Shown: positions 32,998 to 42,631, numbered from the stretch's first letter. The stretch is 64,000 nt of DNA from Fulvimarina sp. (GCA_002700095.1 PACL01000044.1:1-64000); one strand, 5' to 3'. Notes: generated by a model from the sequence alone, not told the origin. Made by a program: numbers and translations.

Positions 32998-33522
32998 ATG
33001 GAATCCGATATGCTCGACCGTCCGGCGCGGCTTTTGCGCGCAACTGCCGCTTCACTGGTGCTTCTCGCTGCTCTGCCGCTTCCGCTCGCCTTTGCGACCG
33101 AGGCGAATCCGGCGGCGAACGCCATTGGTCGCAACGACCTCCCAGCGATCCTGGACGTGGCGCAGGGCTATGGAGAGGCCGAGCTGACGAAGACGGAGAC
33201 CGGCGATCCGGTGATCACCGGCGACATCAACGGCACGGCCTACCAGCTGTTCTTCCTCGACTGCAGCAGGAACACCGACTGCCGGACGCTGAACTTCTAC
33301 GCGATATGGGACGGCGCGGGGATCAGCCTCGAGCTCATCAACCGCTGGAACGCGACGGGGGCCTACAACAAGTCCTACCTCACCGAGACCGGCATGCCGG
33401 TGGTCGAGCTGAATGCCTCGTCGATCGACCTGACGAAGGAGCGGCTCGGCGATCTCTTCGACCGCTGGACCGTGACGCTCGCCGAATTCCCCCGCCAGGT
33501 GCTCGACAAGGCCGACGAGTAG
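32998..33522 (+). CDS. exported YbjN-domain protein
   Basis: A 174-residue predicted periplasmic protein with a signal peptide ending LPLPLAFA and a YbjN-like domain: NDLPAILDVAQGYGEAELTK, then GTAYQLFFLDC and CRTLNFYAIW, and a C-terminal helix FDRWTVTLAEFPRQVL. Two cysteines (in FLDCSRNTDC) may form a disulfide. Function unknown; YbjN proteins are sometimes linked to motility and stress. The ATG at 32998 keeps the whole signal peptide; 33010 is an alternative. About 280 bases of apparently empty sequence separate it from ligA. Confidence 0.7.
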   Translation: MESDMLDRPARLLRATAASLVLLAALPLPLAFATEANPAANAIGRNDLPAILDVAQGYGEAELTKTETGDPVITGDINGTAYQLFFLDCSRNTDCRTLNFYAIWDGAGISLELINRWNATGAYNKSYLTETGMPVVELNASSIDLTKERLGDLFDRWTVTLAEFPRQVLDKADE

Positions 33523-33585
33523 CATTCGCTCGGCGAGGCGCGCCGGGAACAGGACCGCGGCTGGTTTCCTGCGCCCGGATCGGCA

Positions 33586-34287
33586 TCAAGCGGCTGGGCA
33601 GGGCCGGTCTTCCGTCGCCATCGGATAGTGGAGGTTGCCACCCTCATAGGGCGGGAACTCGGAGAAGTCGGCCCGCATCTCATGGCGGACCGGCGAGTGC
33701 AGCGCGGCTTCCAGCGCGGCCGGGCTGTCGAAGAGGATGCGGTTGCGCTGGAGGTGCTGGACGCGGCGCCAGGGCATCGCGTCGATCCAGTCGATCCGGG
33801 TGAGGATCTCCAACTCCCGCACGCCCGGGAAACGCCGCATGATCGGCGGGTGGTGGGCGATGTAGTGGGACAGCCAGGCATTGGTGTCCTTTGCCGGCCC
33901 CGGATAGTGGACGACGTAGCTGCAGGCCGTCGGCGTCGGCGGCGCCGGCTCGGGAACGTCGAAGCTGCGCACCGCCATGGCCTGCTGCGTCGCCTCTGCC
34001 CCGGCAAGGCTCGGCAGGGTTCCGGGCTCGGCGAGCGGCCGCAGGACGCCGCCGCTGCCGATCGCAGCCTCGAGATCGGCCAGTTCCGCGAAATAGAGCT
34101 GGATGCCGAAGGCCGGCGGATGTCCGTCGTCGTTGTAGAGGTCCGACGCGGTCTCGGGCGTGTAGAGCCGCGCCCGCTCCAGTCCAGGCACCCCTGCGAC
34201 GAGCGTGCGAACGCGTCCGCGGTCGTCGTCGGAGACACGGCAGGCCGCATCGTCCGACGTGAAGAAGACCAGATAGGAAAACCGCAT
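33586..34287 (-). CDS. two-domain EthD-like protein
   Basis: A 233-residue protein with two apparent dimeric alpha/beta-barrel (EthD-like) halves. The first begins MRFSYLVFFTSDDAAC; the second is CSYVVHYPGPAKDTNAWLSH and continues through HHPPIMRRFPGVRELEIL, the classical EthD region. EthD-like proteins often accompany catabolic oxygenases as small helper enzymes or chaperones. It is the last gene of a leftward block, 8 bases after the TRAP large permease, so it may handle the substrate that this transporter imports. Confidence 0.65.
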   Translation of the reverse strand: MRFSYLVFFTSDDAACRVSDDDRGRVRTLVAGVPGLERARLYTPETASDLYNDDGHPPAFGIQLYFAELADLEAAIGSGGVLRPLAEPGTLPSLAGAEATQQAMAVRSFDVPEPAPPTPTACSYVVHYPGPAKDTNAWLSHYIAHHPPIMRRFPGVRELEILTRIDWIDAMPWRRVQHLQRNRILFDSPAALEAALHSPVRHEMRADFSEFPPYEGGNLHYPMATEDRPCPAA

Positions 34288-34295
34288 CGAGGGCC

Positions 34296-35606
34296 TCACA
34301 ACAGACTTGGCAGGAACAGGGCGAGGCTCGGGAACACGATGATCAGCGCGATCAGGAGCAGCGTGCAGACCATGTAGGGGGCGACGGCCAGCGCGACGGT
34401 CTTCAAGGTGGTGCCCGGCGGCGCGACGCCGATCATCACGAACAGCAGGAGGCCGAAGGGCGGCGTCGTGAAGCCCACCTCGTAGGCGAGCAGCAGGATC
34501 AGCGCGAACCAGACGAGGTCGAAGCCGAAGTGGTTGGCGATCGGCAGGAAGATCGGCAGGGTGATCAGCATCATCGACACCTGGTCCATGAACATGCCGA
34601 GGACCAGGATCACCAGCACCATGATGACGAGGAAGGTGTAGGGGCCGGGATCGAAGCCGGTGACGAAGGAGATGAAGCCGAAGCTCGCGCCGGAGAAGGC
34701 GAAGACCTGGGCGAAGGTCGTCGAGGCGGAGATGATCAGGAAGGTCATGGCGGTGACCTTCATCGCATCGTCGAGGGCCGCCCAGACCGAGGCCCAGCTG
34801 AACCGGCGATAGGCAAACAGCAACCCGAAGACGCCGGCGCAGCCGAGAGCTGCCGATTCCGTCGGCGTGGCGATGCCGAGCAGGATCGTCCCGACCACCA
34901 GGAAGATGATGACGCCCATCGGCACGATGTTGACGGCGACCGCCTTTGCTTTCGCGGCGAAGCCGATGTCGTCGACCGGATAGAGCGGCGCACAGTCCGG
35001 GTCGATGCGGGTCTGGACGTAGATCAGGAGCGCGAAGATCACCGTCAACAGGAGGCCCGGCAGGACGCCGGCGATGAGGAGCGCGCCGACATTGATGTTG
35101 GCGAGCGAGCCGAGCAGGACGCCGAGCGAGGAGGGCGGGATGATCACCGCCAGGCTGCCGGCGCCCAGAATCGGCCCGTAGGCCATCTTCGGCTTGTAGT
35201 TCCGCTTCAGCATCTCGGGGACCATCAGCGATCCCATCATGCCGGTATTGGCAAGGCTCGATCCCGACAGCGCCGAGAACACCGCGCCGCCGGCGAGGAC
35301 GACGTAGGACAGGCGGGCCCGCAGGTTGCCGATGCACAGGTCGAGCGCGTGCATGACGCCGTCGCCGAGGCCGGAGCGGAAGAACAGGCTGCCCATGATC
35401 AGGAACAGCGGAAGCGGCGCCAGCGAGTAGCTGGCGATCGCGTCGGAGAAGTTCGCGATCATCTGGGTGACGCCGGCCGAGCCGCCGAAGAACAGGAACA
35501 GGCCGATGATGTTGACCAGGAAGAAGGCGAAGGCGATGGGCAGGCCGAGACCCATGAAGAACAGGATCAGGCCGACCATCAGGGCGAAGGGAAACAGCCA
35601 GTCCAT
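34296..35606 (-). CDS. TRAP transporter large permease (DctM family)
   Basis: The ion-coupled membrane channel of a tripartite ATP-independent periplasmic importer. The 436-residue protein has about 12 membrane segments, with GLPIAFAFFLVNIIGLFLFF near the start, the conserved SGSSLANTGMMGSLMVPEM region and DQVSMMLITLPIFLPIANHF. Only three bases separate it from the small permease. Substrates of this class are mainly organic acids, including aromatic ones; here the substrate is unknown. Confidence 0.92.
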   Translation of the reverse strand: MDWLFPFALMVGLILFFMGLGLPIAFAFFLVNIIGLFLFFGGSAGVTQMIANFSDAIASYSLAPLPLFLIMGSLFFRSGLGDGVMHALDLCIGNLRARLSYVVLAGGAVFSALSGSSLANTGMMGSLMVPEMLKRNYKPKMAYGPILGAGSLAVIIPPSSLGVLLGSLANINVGALLIAGVLPGLLLTVIFALLIYVQTRIDPDCAPLYPVDDIGFAAKAKAVAVNIVPMGVIIFLVVGTILLGIATPTESAALGCAGVFGLLFAYRRFSWASVWAALDDAMKVTAMTFLIISASTTFAQVFAFSGASFGFISFVTGFDPGPYTFLVIMVLVILVLGMFMDQVSMMLITLPIFLPIANHFGFDLVWFALILLLAYEVGFTTPPFGLLLFVMIGVAPPGTTLKTVALAVAPYMVCTLLLIALIIVFPSLALFLPSLL

Positions 35607-35609
35607 GGT

Positions 35610-36140
35610 CTAAAGCCCTTCGCGCTCGAGCGGGTCGACATTGTAGAGACTGTCGTGGCCGATCAGGTATCGCAGCCATTCCAGCGCCGAGAGGAAGAAG
35701 CCGATGGCGATCGGCAGGAAGATCAGCCATTTCGGCATGTCGAAGGTCTTGGTCTCGTAGGCGCCGGTATTCAGCGCCTCCAGGGCCGAGGCGAAGGCGA
35801 AGTAGGTGAGGTAGAGGCACAGGCCGATGCACAGGGAATAGACGAGCTTCTCGAGCACGACCCGCCCGCCCGCCGGCAGCGCGCGCCGCAGGAACTCGAC
35901 GAAGACGTGGCCCTTGATCCGGACGAGCCACGGCATCGGCAGGAATGCGGCGTAGAGCAGGCCGTATTCCGTCGCCGAGACGCCCCAGGCGATCGGCCGG
36001 TAGTTCAGGTTGCGCAGGACGACATCGGCGACGACCTCGACCACGATCGCGGCCAGCATCAGCTTGACCAGCGCGGCGAGGGCGAAGCTCGCCCAGCCGA
36101 CGACCTTGAAGAAATTCTGCATGCCCGGGGTGTGCTCCAT
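35610..36140 (-). CDS. TRAP transporter small permease (DctQ family)
   Basis: Four-helix membrane subunit that pairs with the large permease. The 176-residue protein contains VVADVVLRNLNYRPIAWGVS and FLPMPWLVRIKGHVFVEFL, which fit the DctQ signature. The ATG at 36140 has no clear ribosome site; ATG 36122 (MQNFFKVVGWASF) has GGAG upstream and may be the true start. It lies between the binding protein and the large permease, all leftward. Confidence 0.88.
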   Translation of the reverse strand: MEHTPGMQNFFKVVGWASFALAALVKLMLAAIVVEVVADVVLRNLNYRPIAWGVSATEYGLLYAAFLPMPWLVRIKGHVFVEFLRRALPAGGRVVLEKLVYSLCIGLCLYLTYFAFASALEALNTGAYETKTFDMPKWLIFLPIAIGFFLSALEWLRYLIGHDSLYNVDPLEREGL

Positions 36141-36189
36141 GGTGCCGCCGGCGCCCGGAGTGCGCGCCGGCGGTGTCGTCTTGCGGGGC

Positions 36190-37173
36190 TCAGTTCTGGA
36201 AGTGCTTGCGCAGCTCGGGAACGTAGGTCGGGTCGCGGGACTCCATGCGGTCCCAGCTCGCCTTGGCGGCCTTGGCGAGGAACTCCTCGCGGCCCTTGCC
36301 CTGAAGTTCGAAGACCTGTTGACCCTCGGCGACCATCTCGTCGGCCTGGCGCTGGTTCTCGGTCCGGATCGCCTCGAGGCTCTCCTGCTCGTAGGCGATC
36401 GCGACGTCCGTCAGGATCTTCTGCGCCTCGGGCGACAGGGAGTCCCACTTGCTCTTGTTCATCGAGATCAGGACGTCGGTCTGGAAGAAGCTCGGATCGA
36501 CCCGCCACTTGGTGAACTTGTCCCAGCCGAAGGACTTGTAGCCGAACACCGGATAGGCGTTGGCGTTGATCACGCCGCGCTCCAGCGAGGTGTAGACCTC
36601 GCCCGGCGGCAGCACGATCACCGTCATGCCCAACGTCTCGAAGAACTGCCGGTAGAGCGGCGAGGAGCGGATCTTCAGGCTGCTCCACACCATGCCGCCG
36701 TCTTCCGAGCGGGTGGGCTCGTCGACGGTGAAGATGTTGAAGCCGGTGCCGGCGTCGACATGGGCGAGGAGATGGGCATTGCCCTTCTCGCCGAAGATCT
36801 TCTGCATCAGGTCCCAGCCGCCGTTCTCGCGGACCTCCTGGGGAAGCTTGGTGGAGGCCGAGAACGCCTCGCCTTCCGGCACGATCTCCAGATACTGGCC
36901 GGCCGGCGCGTTGATCATGTCGATCAGGCCGTTCTTCTGGGCGAGACCCAGCTGGCCGGGAGGGATTACCTCCGGCCCGCCGCGCACCTGGATCTGCACG
37001 ACGCCCTTGCCGGCCGCGTTGACCTTGTCGACGAACTTCAGGAAGCTCTGGGCAAAGGAGTTCTGCGCAGGCGTGAAGTGCGCCGCGTTGAGGGTGATCT
37101 CGTCGGCGCGGCCGGCGCCGGCCGAAAGGGCCAAAAGGCCGCAGGCGAGGGCAAGTCTCAGGGCAGTTCGCAT
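36190..37173 (-). CDS. TRAP transporter periplasmic binding protein (DctP family)
   Basis: Captures the substrate in the periplasm for the adjacent TRAP permeases. The 327-residue protein has a signal peptide MRTALRLALACGLLALSAGA, DctP features (GQLGLAQKNGLIDMINAPAG, and an arginine in the segment SLKIRSSPLYRQFFETLGM) and GEVYTSLERGVINA, the dimer or substrate helix of the family. AAAGGGAA precedes the ATG at 37173. It follows the dipeptide-type ABC genes after about 80 bases, so it may be co-transcribed with them or have its own promoter. Confidence 0.92.
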   Translation of the reverse strand: MRTALRLALACGLLALSAGAGRADEITLNAAHFTPAQNSFAQSFLKFVDKVNAAGKGVVQIQVRGGPEVIPPGQLGLAQKNGLIDMINAPAGQYLEIVPEGEAFSASTKLPQEVRENGGWDLMQKIFGEKGNAHLLAHVDAGTGFNIFTVDEPTRSEDGGMVWSSLKIRSSPLYRQFFETLGMTVIVLPPGEVYTSLERGVINANAYPVFGYKSFGWDKFTKWRVDPSFFQTDVLISMNKSKWDSLSPEAQKILTDVAIAYEQESLEAIRTENQRQADEMVAEGQQVFELQGKGREEFLAKAAKASWDRMESRDPTYVPELRKHFQN

Positions 37174-37253
37174 GAAGGATTCCCTTTCGCTTCGATGGAC
37201 TTTTTGTCTCGGGAGCGTTTCTCGTCGGCGGCCGTGGAGGCCGCCGGCGCTGA

Positions 37254-38123
37254 TCATCCGGCAGCTTGCGCCGCCTCTGCCGCCCCGGGGGGCGGGCGTC
37301 CCAGCCAGTTGGGGTCGGGCACGAGGGGCGGGATCGCGTCCAGGAGCCGGCGCGTGTAGTCCGCCTTCGGATTGTCGAACAGCGCCGCGCAGGATCCCTC
37401 CTCGACGATCCGGCCGGCGCGCATGACGACCACCCGGTGGCAGAGGTTGCGGATCACCGACAGGTCGTGGCTGATGAAGGCGAGGGCGAGTTGAAGCTCG
37501 CCGGCGAGCCGCCGCAGCAGCGCCAGCACCTGGGCCTGCGTCGAGACGTCGAGGCCGGAGACGATCTCGTCGGCGAGGACGAAGTCCGGCCGGGTGGCGA
37601 TCGCGCGGGCGATCCCGACCCTTTGGCGCTGGCCGCCGGACAGTTCGTGCGGGAAGCGGTCGAGGAGGGCAGGATCGAGCCCGACGGCGACCATCAGACG
37701 CACGAGTTCGCCGTCGCGGATCTCGGCCCGTTGGCCGGCGTCCAGCGTCAGGCCGGCCGCGACGATCGACCGGATGCGCCGGCGCGGATTGAGGGACGAC
37801 TGCGGATCCTGGAAGATCATCTGCATGCGCCGGCGCATTGGACGAAGCGTGTCCTGCGAGGCATGGGTGATGTCGACGCCGTCGAAGGCGAGCCGTCCGG
37901 CGGTCGGCTCGTGCAGGCGAAGCAGGAGGCGGCCCAGCGAACTCTTGCCGGACCCGGATTCGCCGACGATCCCGACGATCTCGCCCCGGCGGATCGAAAG
38001 TGTGACCGGATGCAGGATGCGCGTCAACGGTCGCCGACCGAAGGCGCGGGCCGCATTCATGTCCGGCAGTTCGAGTTCGACGCCTTTGGCCTCGACCAGG
38101 ATGGGGGCGTTCGGATCAAGCAT
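37254..38123 (-). CDS. dipeptide/oligopeptide-type ABC transporter ATPase (DppF-like)
   Basis: Second ATPase of a peptide/nickel-type importer. The 289-residue protein has Walker A GESGSGKSSLGRLLLR, the signature LSGGQRQRVGIARAIA, Walker B DFVLADEIVSGLDVS and the switch histidine ISHDLSVI. The C-terminal extension (FDNPKADYTRRLLDAIPPL) is typical of DppF/OppF. Its start overlaps the preceding ATPase gene by eight bases. Confidence 0.92.
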   Translation of the reverse strand: MLDPNAPILVEAKGVELELPDMNAARAFGRRPLTRILHPVTLSIRRGEIVGIVGESGSGKSSLGRLLLRLHEPTAGRLAFDGVDITHASQDTLRPMRRRMQMIFQDPQSSLNPRRRIRSIVAAGLTLDAGQRAEIRDGELVRLMVAVGLDPALLDRFPHELSGGQRQRVGIARAIATRPDFVLADEIVSGLDVSTQAQVLALLRRLAGELQLALAFISHDLSVIRNLCHRVVVMRAGRIVEEGSCAALFDNPKADYTRRLLDAIPPLVPDPNWLGRPPPGAAEAAQAAG

Positions 38124-39000
38124 GGGTCACCCGCTCCAGCCCATGGCGGGCGAGCTCGCCCTGAAGCGCCGCGGTGAGACTGGCGGGGATTGGCTGCATG
38201 CCGCTGCCTGTCTGATCATGGCGCGGACTGGCTGCCATCAGGGCGGCCGTATAGGGATGCGACGGGGCGGCAAGGACGTCGGCCGTCGCGCCCTGTTCGA
38301 CGATCATGCCGCCATAAAGCACCGTCACGCGGTCGCAGATCTGCGCGACGACGCCGAGGTCGTGGGTGACGAAGAGGACGCCGGTGCCGTGGCTCGCCTG
38401 CATTGACCGGATCAGCCGCAGCACCTCCTTCTGGACCGTCACGTCGAGGGCCGTGGTCGGCTCGTCGGCGATGATCAGCTTCGGGTCCATCGAAAAGGCG
38501 GCGGCGATCAGGATCCGCTGCCGCATGCCGCCCGACAGCTCGTGCGGATAGCGCCGGAGCACCGCTTCCGGATCGTTGATCTGGACGTCCCGCAACAGCG
38601 ATACCGCCTTGTCCTCGAGCGCCTTGCCGTTCAGCCCGCGCTTCAGCCGCAGCCCGTCGGTCAGCTGATCGCCGATCCGCCGCGACGGGTTGAGCGAGGT
38701 CATCGGATCCTGCGGGATGAGGGCGATCTGCGAGCCGAGGATTTCCCGTCGGCGGCCGGCCGGCATGGCGAGGAGGTCCTCGCCGCAGAACCGGATCGTG
38801 CCGCCGGCAAGTTCGATCGCGCCGGGCAGGATGCCGAGGATCGCCTTGCCGATCGTCGACTTGCCGGCGCCGCTCTCGCCGACCAGCCCGTGTACCTCGC
38901 CGGGAGCGACCTCGAGATCGACCGAGCGCAGGAGCGGCGTGTGCGGCGGCCGCTTCAGCCGTGCCGACAGGCCGGCGATCGAGAGCAGCGCGGGGCTCAT
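38116..39000 (-). CDS. dipeptide/oligopeptide-type ABC transporter ATPase (DppD-like)
   Basis: First ATPase of the importer, 294 residues. Walker [20 protein letters not shown], signature [16 protein letters not shown], Walker [15 protein letters not shown] and VTHDLGVV are present, with the DppD-type tail [15 protein letters not shown]. The C-terminal tail lacks the obvious four-cysteine iron-sulfur site found in some DppD proteins. The ATG at 39000 overlaps the stop of the permease gene (ATGA). Confidence 0.92.
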   Translation of the reverse strand: MSPALLSIAGLSARLKRPPHTPLLRSVDLEVAPGEVHGLVGESGAGKSTIGKAILGILPGAIELAGGTIRFCGEDLLAMPAGRRREILGSQIALIPQDPMTSLNPSRRIGDQLTDGLRLKRGLNGKALEDKAVSLLRDVQINDPEAVLRRYPHELSGGMRQRILIAAAFSMDPKLIIADEPTTALDVTVQKEVLRLIRSMQASHGTGVLFVTHDLGVVAQICDRVTVLYGGMIVEQGATADVLAAPSHPYTAALMAASPRHDQTGSGMQPIPASLTAALQGELARHGLERVTHA

Positions 39001-39905
39001 CGCCGCATCACCGGGTCGGTCAGCCGGCGCAGACCGTCGCCGAGCTGGTTGAAGGCGAGCACCGTCAGGACGAGCAGGGAGAGCGGAAACACCATGACCC
39101 ACCAGCCGTGGTAGATGATCTGCCGCCCTTCGGCGATCATCCCGCCCCAGGTCGGCATGTCGGAGGAGACCGACAGCCCGACGAAGGACAGCACCGCCTC
39201 GACGATCACCGCGATGCCCATTTCCAGGCTGAGGAGCACCAGGACGACGGGCAGGACGTTGGGCAGCACCTCCCGCGTCAGGATCGTCCAGCGGCTGCGG
39301 CCTAGGACGACGGCGGCGTCGACATAGTCCATCCGGGTCTGCTGCAGGGTCTCGGAGCGTACGACGCGGCAGAACCGCGTCCAGTCGATGATCACGATGG
39401 CGAGGATGACCGAGGTGAGGCCGGTCCCGATCATCGCGACGAGGAGGATCGACAGGAGGACGGGGGGAAACGCCATCCAGATGTCGATCAGCCGGGAGAC
39501 GACCGCATCGACCCAGCCGCCGTAATAGCCCGCGAGAAGGCCCAGCACCGTGCCGAACGCACCGGCGGCGAGCGCCGCGACGATGGCCACGGTGAGGGCG
39601 ACGCGGGCGCCGTGGATCAGCCGGGAGGCGATGTCGCGCCCCAGGCTGTCGGTGCCGAGGACATAGCCGGGGTCGGCACCGGCGCTGAAGGCCGGTGGCA
39701 GCGTGTTGAGCATCAGATCCTGCTCCAGCGGATCGTGGGGCGAGACCAGCGGCGCGAAGATCGCGGCGAGAAGCAGGAGCAGGAGATAACCGCCCGCCAC
39801 CACGACCCGCGGCTCGCGGCGAAGGCCCTTCAGCCAGGACGGCATGCCCCGGTGCGCCACCGAGCCGCCGAGACGCGGGATTTCGGGAAGCGCCCGCTCA
39901 ACCAT
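38997..39905 (-). CDS. dipeptide-type ABC transporter permease (DppC-like)
   Basis: Inner-membrane permease, 302 residues with about six membrane segments. It has the DppC start region [12 protein letters not shown] and [21 protein letters not shown], the permease-ATPase coupling motif with [20 protein letters not shown], and the C-terminal [14 protein letters not shown] typical of DppC. It overlaps the DppB-like gene by eight bases. Confidence 0.92.
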   Translation of the reverse strand: MVERALPEIPRLGGSVAHRGMPSWLKGLRREPRVVVAGGYLLLLLLAAIFAPLVSPHDPLEQDLMLNTLPPAFSAGADPGYVLGTDSLGRDIASRLIHGARVALTVAIVAALAAGAFGTVLGLLAGYYGGWVDAVVSRLIDIWMAFPPVLLSILLVAMIGTGLTSVILAIVIIDWTRFCRVVRSETLQQTRMDYVDAAVVLGRSRWTILTREVLPNVLPVVLVLLSLEMGIAVIVEAVLSFVGLSVSSDMPTWGGMIAEGRQIIYHGWWVMVFPLSLLVLTVLAFNQLGDGLRRLTDPVMRR

Positions 39906-40905
39906 GCCGCAGCCTCGGATTGAGGAGGGCGAAGCTCGCCTCGACGGCGAGATTGATCAGGATGAAGATCAGCCCGAAGGTCAGGATCAGGCCCTGGACC
40001 AGCGGCAGGTCGCGGTTGATCACCGCGTCGATGGCGAGGTTGCCGATGCCGGGATACGCGAAGATCCGCTCGACGATCACCGTGCCGCCGAACATGAAGG
40101 TGAACTGCACGCCGGTGAGCGCCAGCGTCGGGATCATGGCGTTGCGCAGCGTCTCGCGAAGCGTCACCCGCAGGCGCGAGGCGCCGCGGATGCGGGCCAG
40201 CAGCGCATAGTCCCGGAGCGCCTCGCTCTCCAGCGCGCCCTTCAGCACCCGCAGGATCACCGCCGCCAGCGGCAGCGCCAGGGCCATGGCCGGCATGATC
40301 ATGTGGGCGAGGACGTCCCGTGCGATGTCGAGGCGCAGGCGGAGCAGGCTTTCGATCAGAAGGAAGGAGGTCGTAAAATCGATCGCCAGGCGCGGGTCGA
40401 CACGCCCCGAGATCGGCAGGATGGGCCAGGCGACGCCGAACAGGAGGACGAAGGCGAGGGCCCAGACGAAGTCCGGCACGGCGAGGAGGATGCCGTTGGC
40501 GTTGTCGACGGTGCTGCCGATCAGCCGCCGCGTCCCGAGCGTCGAGGCGACGGCGGCGCCGATCCCCAGCGCGAGCCCGACGGCGAGCGCCGTCAGCGTC
40601 AGCTCAATGGTTGCGGGGAGGCGGCCGGCGATCAGATGCACCACGTTCTGGCGCATGGAGATCGAGGTTCCGAAGTCGCCGGTGAGGGCATGGCCGAGCC
40701 AGATGACGAACTGGGCGACAAGGCCCTTGTCGAGGCCGTAGGCGGCCCGGAGCCGGGCGATGTCCTCGGCGCTCGCCCCCGGCGCGATCATCATGGCGAT
40801 GGGATCGCCGGGAACGACCCGCAGCAGGACGAACGACACGACCGCAACGCCGAACAGCGTGACGATGGCGAAGACGACCTGCCGAAGGGCGCGGGATGAG
40901 AGCAT
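39898..40905 (-). CDS. dipeptide-type ABC transporter permease (DppB-like)
   Basis: Partner permease, 335 residues with six membrane segments. The N-terminal RVVPGDPIAMMIAPGASAED and coupling sequence IRGASRLRVTLRETLRNAMI are diagnostic of DppB, as is the late GTVIVERIFAYPGIGNLAIDA. ATG 40905 is chosen by the start of homology (LRQVVFAIVTLFGVAVVSFVL lies right after); the ribosome site is weak. It follows the binding-protein gene by about 50 bases. Confidence 0.92.
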   Translation of the reverse strand: MLSSRALRQVVFAIVTLFGVAVVSFVLLRVVPGDPIAMMIAPGASAEDIARLRAAYGLDKGLVAQFVIWLGHALTGDFGTSISMRQNVVHLIAGRLPATIELTLTALAVGLALGIGAAVASTLGTRRLIGSTVDNANGILLAVPDFVWALAFVLLFGVAWPILPISGRVDPRLAIDFTTSFLLIESLLRLRLDIARDVLAHMIMPAMALALPLAAVILRVLKGALESEALRDYALLARIRGASRLRVTLRETLRNAMIPTLALTGVQFTFMFGGTVIVERIFAYPGIGNLAIDAVINRDLPLVQGLILTFGLIFILINLAVEASFALLNPRLRHG

Positions 40906-40954
40906 GGGCGTCGTCAGCTCGACCGTTCTTCCTGGCGGGGTTTGAGCGTGCCGC

Positions 40955-42499
40955 TCACGCCTTGGCAGGTGCGACCAGCGTCGCCTGCAGGGCGCCGGAT
41001 CCGTTCGGCACCACCGACAGGCCGTCGCGGAAGACGATCGGCTGGACGTATTGCAAGAGCGGGATGACATAGCCGTTGTCGGCGATGGTGCGGCTGACGG
41101 CCTTCCAGCCGGCGATGCGCTTGTCCTCGTCCTTCTCGTTCCACAGCGGGCCGATCTGAGCATCGAGGTCGTCGGTGTCCCAGACCGAGTGGGGCGAGGG
41201 GCCGAACATGGCGAAGCCCGTCGAAGTGGTGGGATCGCCGATGGCGTTGCCCCAGTTGTAGAAGGCGAAGGGCGCCAGCTGATCGTTGGCGCGCAGCTCG
41301 TAGTGCTTGGCGATCTCGTAGACCTCGATCTCCGCCTCGATGCCGACCTTGCGCCACATGCCGACGATCGCCTGGATCATCTCGTAGTCCTTGGGCTTGA
41401 ACCCGCGGGTGGTCTGGATCGTCACCTTGACCGGATTGTCGGGCGAGAAGCCGCTGTCGGCGAGGAGCTTGATCGCCATGTCCGGATCGTAGGCAACCGT
41501 GATGGAGGGGTCGTAGGCGAGGTATTCCGGGGCTTCCAGCGTGTCGATCGGCACACCGTAGCCGGACAGCAGACGGTCGATGATCGCCTGCTTGTTGATG
41601 GCGTGATGGGCGGCGAGGCGCACGTTCTTGTCGAGCAGCGGCTCGACGTCGTTGATGAAGATCATGCCGATGTCGGAGATCGGCTCGGCCGTCCCCGAGA
41701 AGCCGCCAGCCTTGGTCAGCCGGTCGTATTCCTCGTAGGGGATCTCGAGGGTGACGTCCGAGCCGCCGCTCTCGATCTCGGCGACGCGGCTCGAGGCGTC
41801 GGGCACGAACTTGAAGATCACCGTGTCGAAGGCCGGCTTGCCGCCCCAGTAGGCCTCGTTGGCCTTCAGCCGCAGGAAGCCGTTCGACTGGAACTCGTCG
41901 ACCTTGTAGGGGCCGGTGCCGATCGGCGCGCGCTCGAAGCCTTCCGCGCCGACTTTCTCGAAATAGGCCTTCGGCATGACGTAGCCGGTGAGAAACGCCA
42001 TCCACTTGAACAGCGTCGGCTCGTAGGACTTCACGTCCGCCTCAATGCGGTTGCCGTCGATCGTGAAGTTGCCGATGGTCGACCAGACGAACTGGATCGG
42101 ATTGCCCGTGGCGGGGTCGCCCGCACGCTCCAGCGACCACACCACGTCTTCCGCGGTGAAGGGCGAGCCGTCATGCCAGCTGACGTCCTCGCGAACCTCC
42201 ATCCAGACCTTGGTCTTGTCGTCGTTCCAGCCCCAGCCGGTCAGAAGGCCCGGCTCGAAGGACAGATCCGGCTTCTGGCCGACATACTGGTCGAAGACCG
42301 ACCGGTAGATGGCCTGGATCGTCGGGTTGACCGCCGACGGGCCGACGGTCGGGTCCCAGGCCGGAAGGTTGACGTTGTAGGCGATCGTCACTGTGTCCGC
42401 ATCGGCGGCGCTGGCGGCGGTGCCCTTCAGGAAGCTCGCCAGCACGATGCCCGTGCCTGCCAGCTTGAGGATGTCTCGTCTCGTGGAATTCATGGTCAT
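40955..42499 (-). CDS. dipeptide-type ABC transporter binding protein, Tat-exported
   Basis: Periplasmic solute-binding protein of family 5, 514 residues, first gene of the leftward transport block. The N-terminus STRRDILKLAGTGIVLASFL has twin arginines and a moderate hydrophobic stretch, so export by Tat is likely. Family features include EPGLLTGWGWNDDKTKVWME, VSWHDGSPFTAEDVVWSLER and APIGTGPYKVDEF. GGGAAG lies nine bases before ATG 42499. The predicted promoter (42603-42631) overlaps a copy of the shared operator. In this context the ligand may be an aromatic acid or its precursor rather than a peptide; that is inference. Confidence 0.92.
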   Translation of the reverse strand: MTMNSTRRDILKLAGTGIVLASFLKGTAASAADADTVTIAYNVNLPAWDPTVGPSAVNPTIQAIYRSVFDQYVGQKPDLSFEPGLLTGWGWNDDKTKVWMEVREDVSWHDGSPFTAEDVVWSLERAGDPATGNPIQFVWSTIGNFTIDGNRIEADVKSYEPTLFKWMAFLTGYVMPKAYFEKVGAEGFERAPIGTGPYKVDEFQSNGFLRLKANEAYWGGKPAFDTVIFKFVPDASSRVAEIESGGSDVTLEIPYEEYDRLTKAGGFSGTAEPISDIGMIFINDVEPLLDKNVRLAAHHAINKQAIIDRLLSGYGVPIDTLEAPEYLAYDPSITVAYDPDMAIKLLADSGFSPDNPVKVTIQTTRGFKPKDYEMIQAIVGMWRKVGIEAEIEVYEIAKHYELRANDQLAPFAFYNWGNAIGDPTTSTGFAMFGPSPHSVWDTDDLDAQIGPLWNEKDEDKRIAGWKAVSRTIADNGYVIPLLQYVQPIVFRDGLSVVPNGSGALQATLVAPAKA

Positions 42500-42595
42500 C
42501 CGATCGCTTCCCAGGGTGCGGATTGGACATCGGGGCGCTGGCACAGAGGCGCCCATCGACCGGGCCGCAAGCAGAAGGCGAAGCTGCCAGACTGC

Positions 42596-42607
42596 TTTAG
42601 GCTTAAA
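42596..42607 (-). promoter_or_regulatory. shared operator, copy 1 (before the dipeptide-type operon)
   Basis: TTTAGGCTTAAA on the plus strand, TTTAAGCCTAAA leftward: differs by one base from the copy at 48120-48131. It overlaps the predicted -10 box of the leftward promoter, as expected for a repressor. Confidence 0.6.
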
Positions 42608-42631
42608 ATTATTTCACCATTAAAGGACCAA
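42603..42631 (-). promoter_or_regulatory. predicted promoter of the dipeptide-type transport operon
   Basis: Leftward TTGGTC (42631-42626), 17 bases, TTTTAA (42608-42603), about 100 bases before the binding-protein start. Its -10 box shares bases with operator copy 1. Confidence 0.5.
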
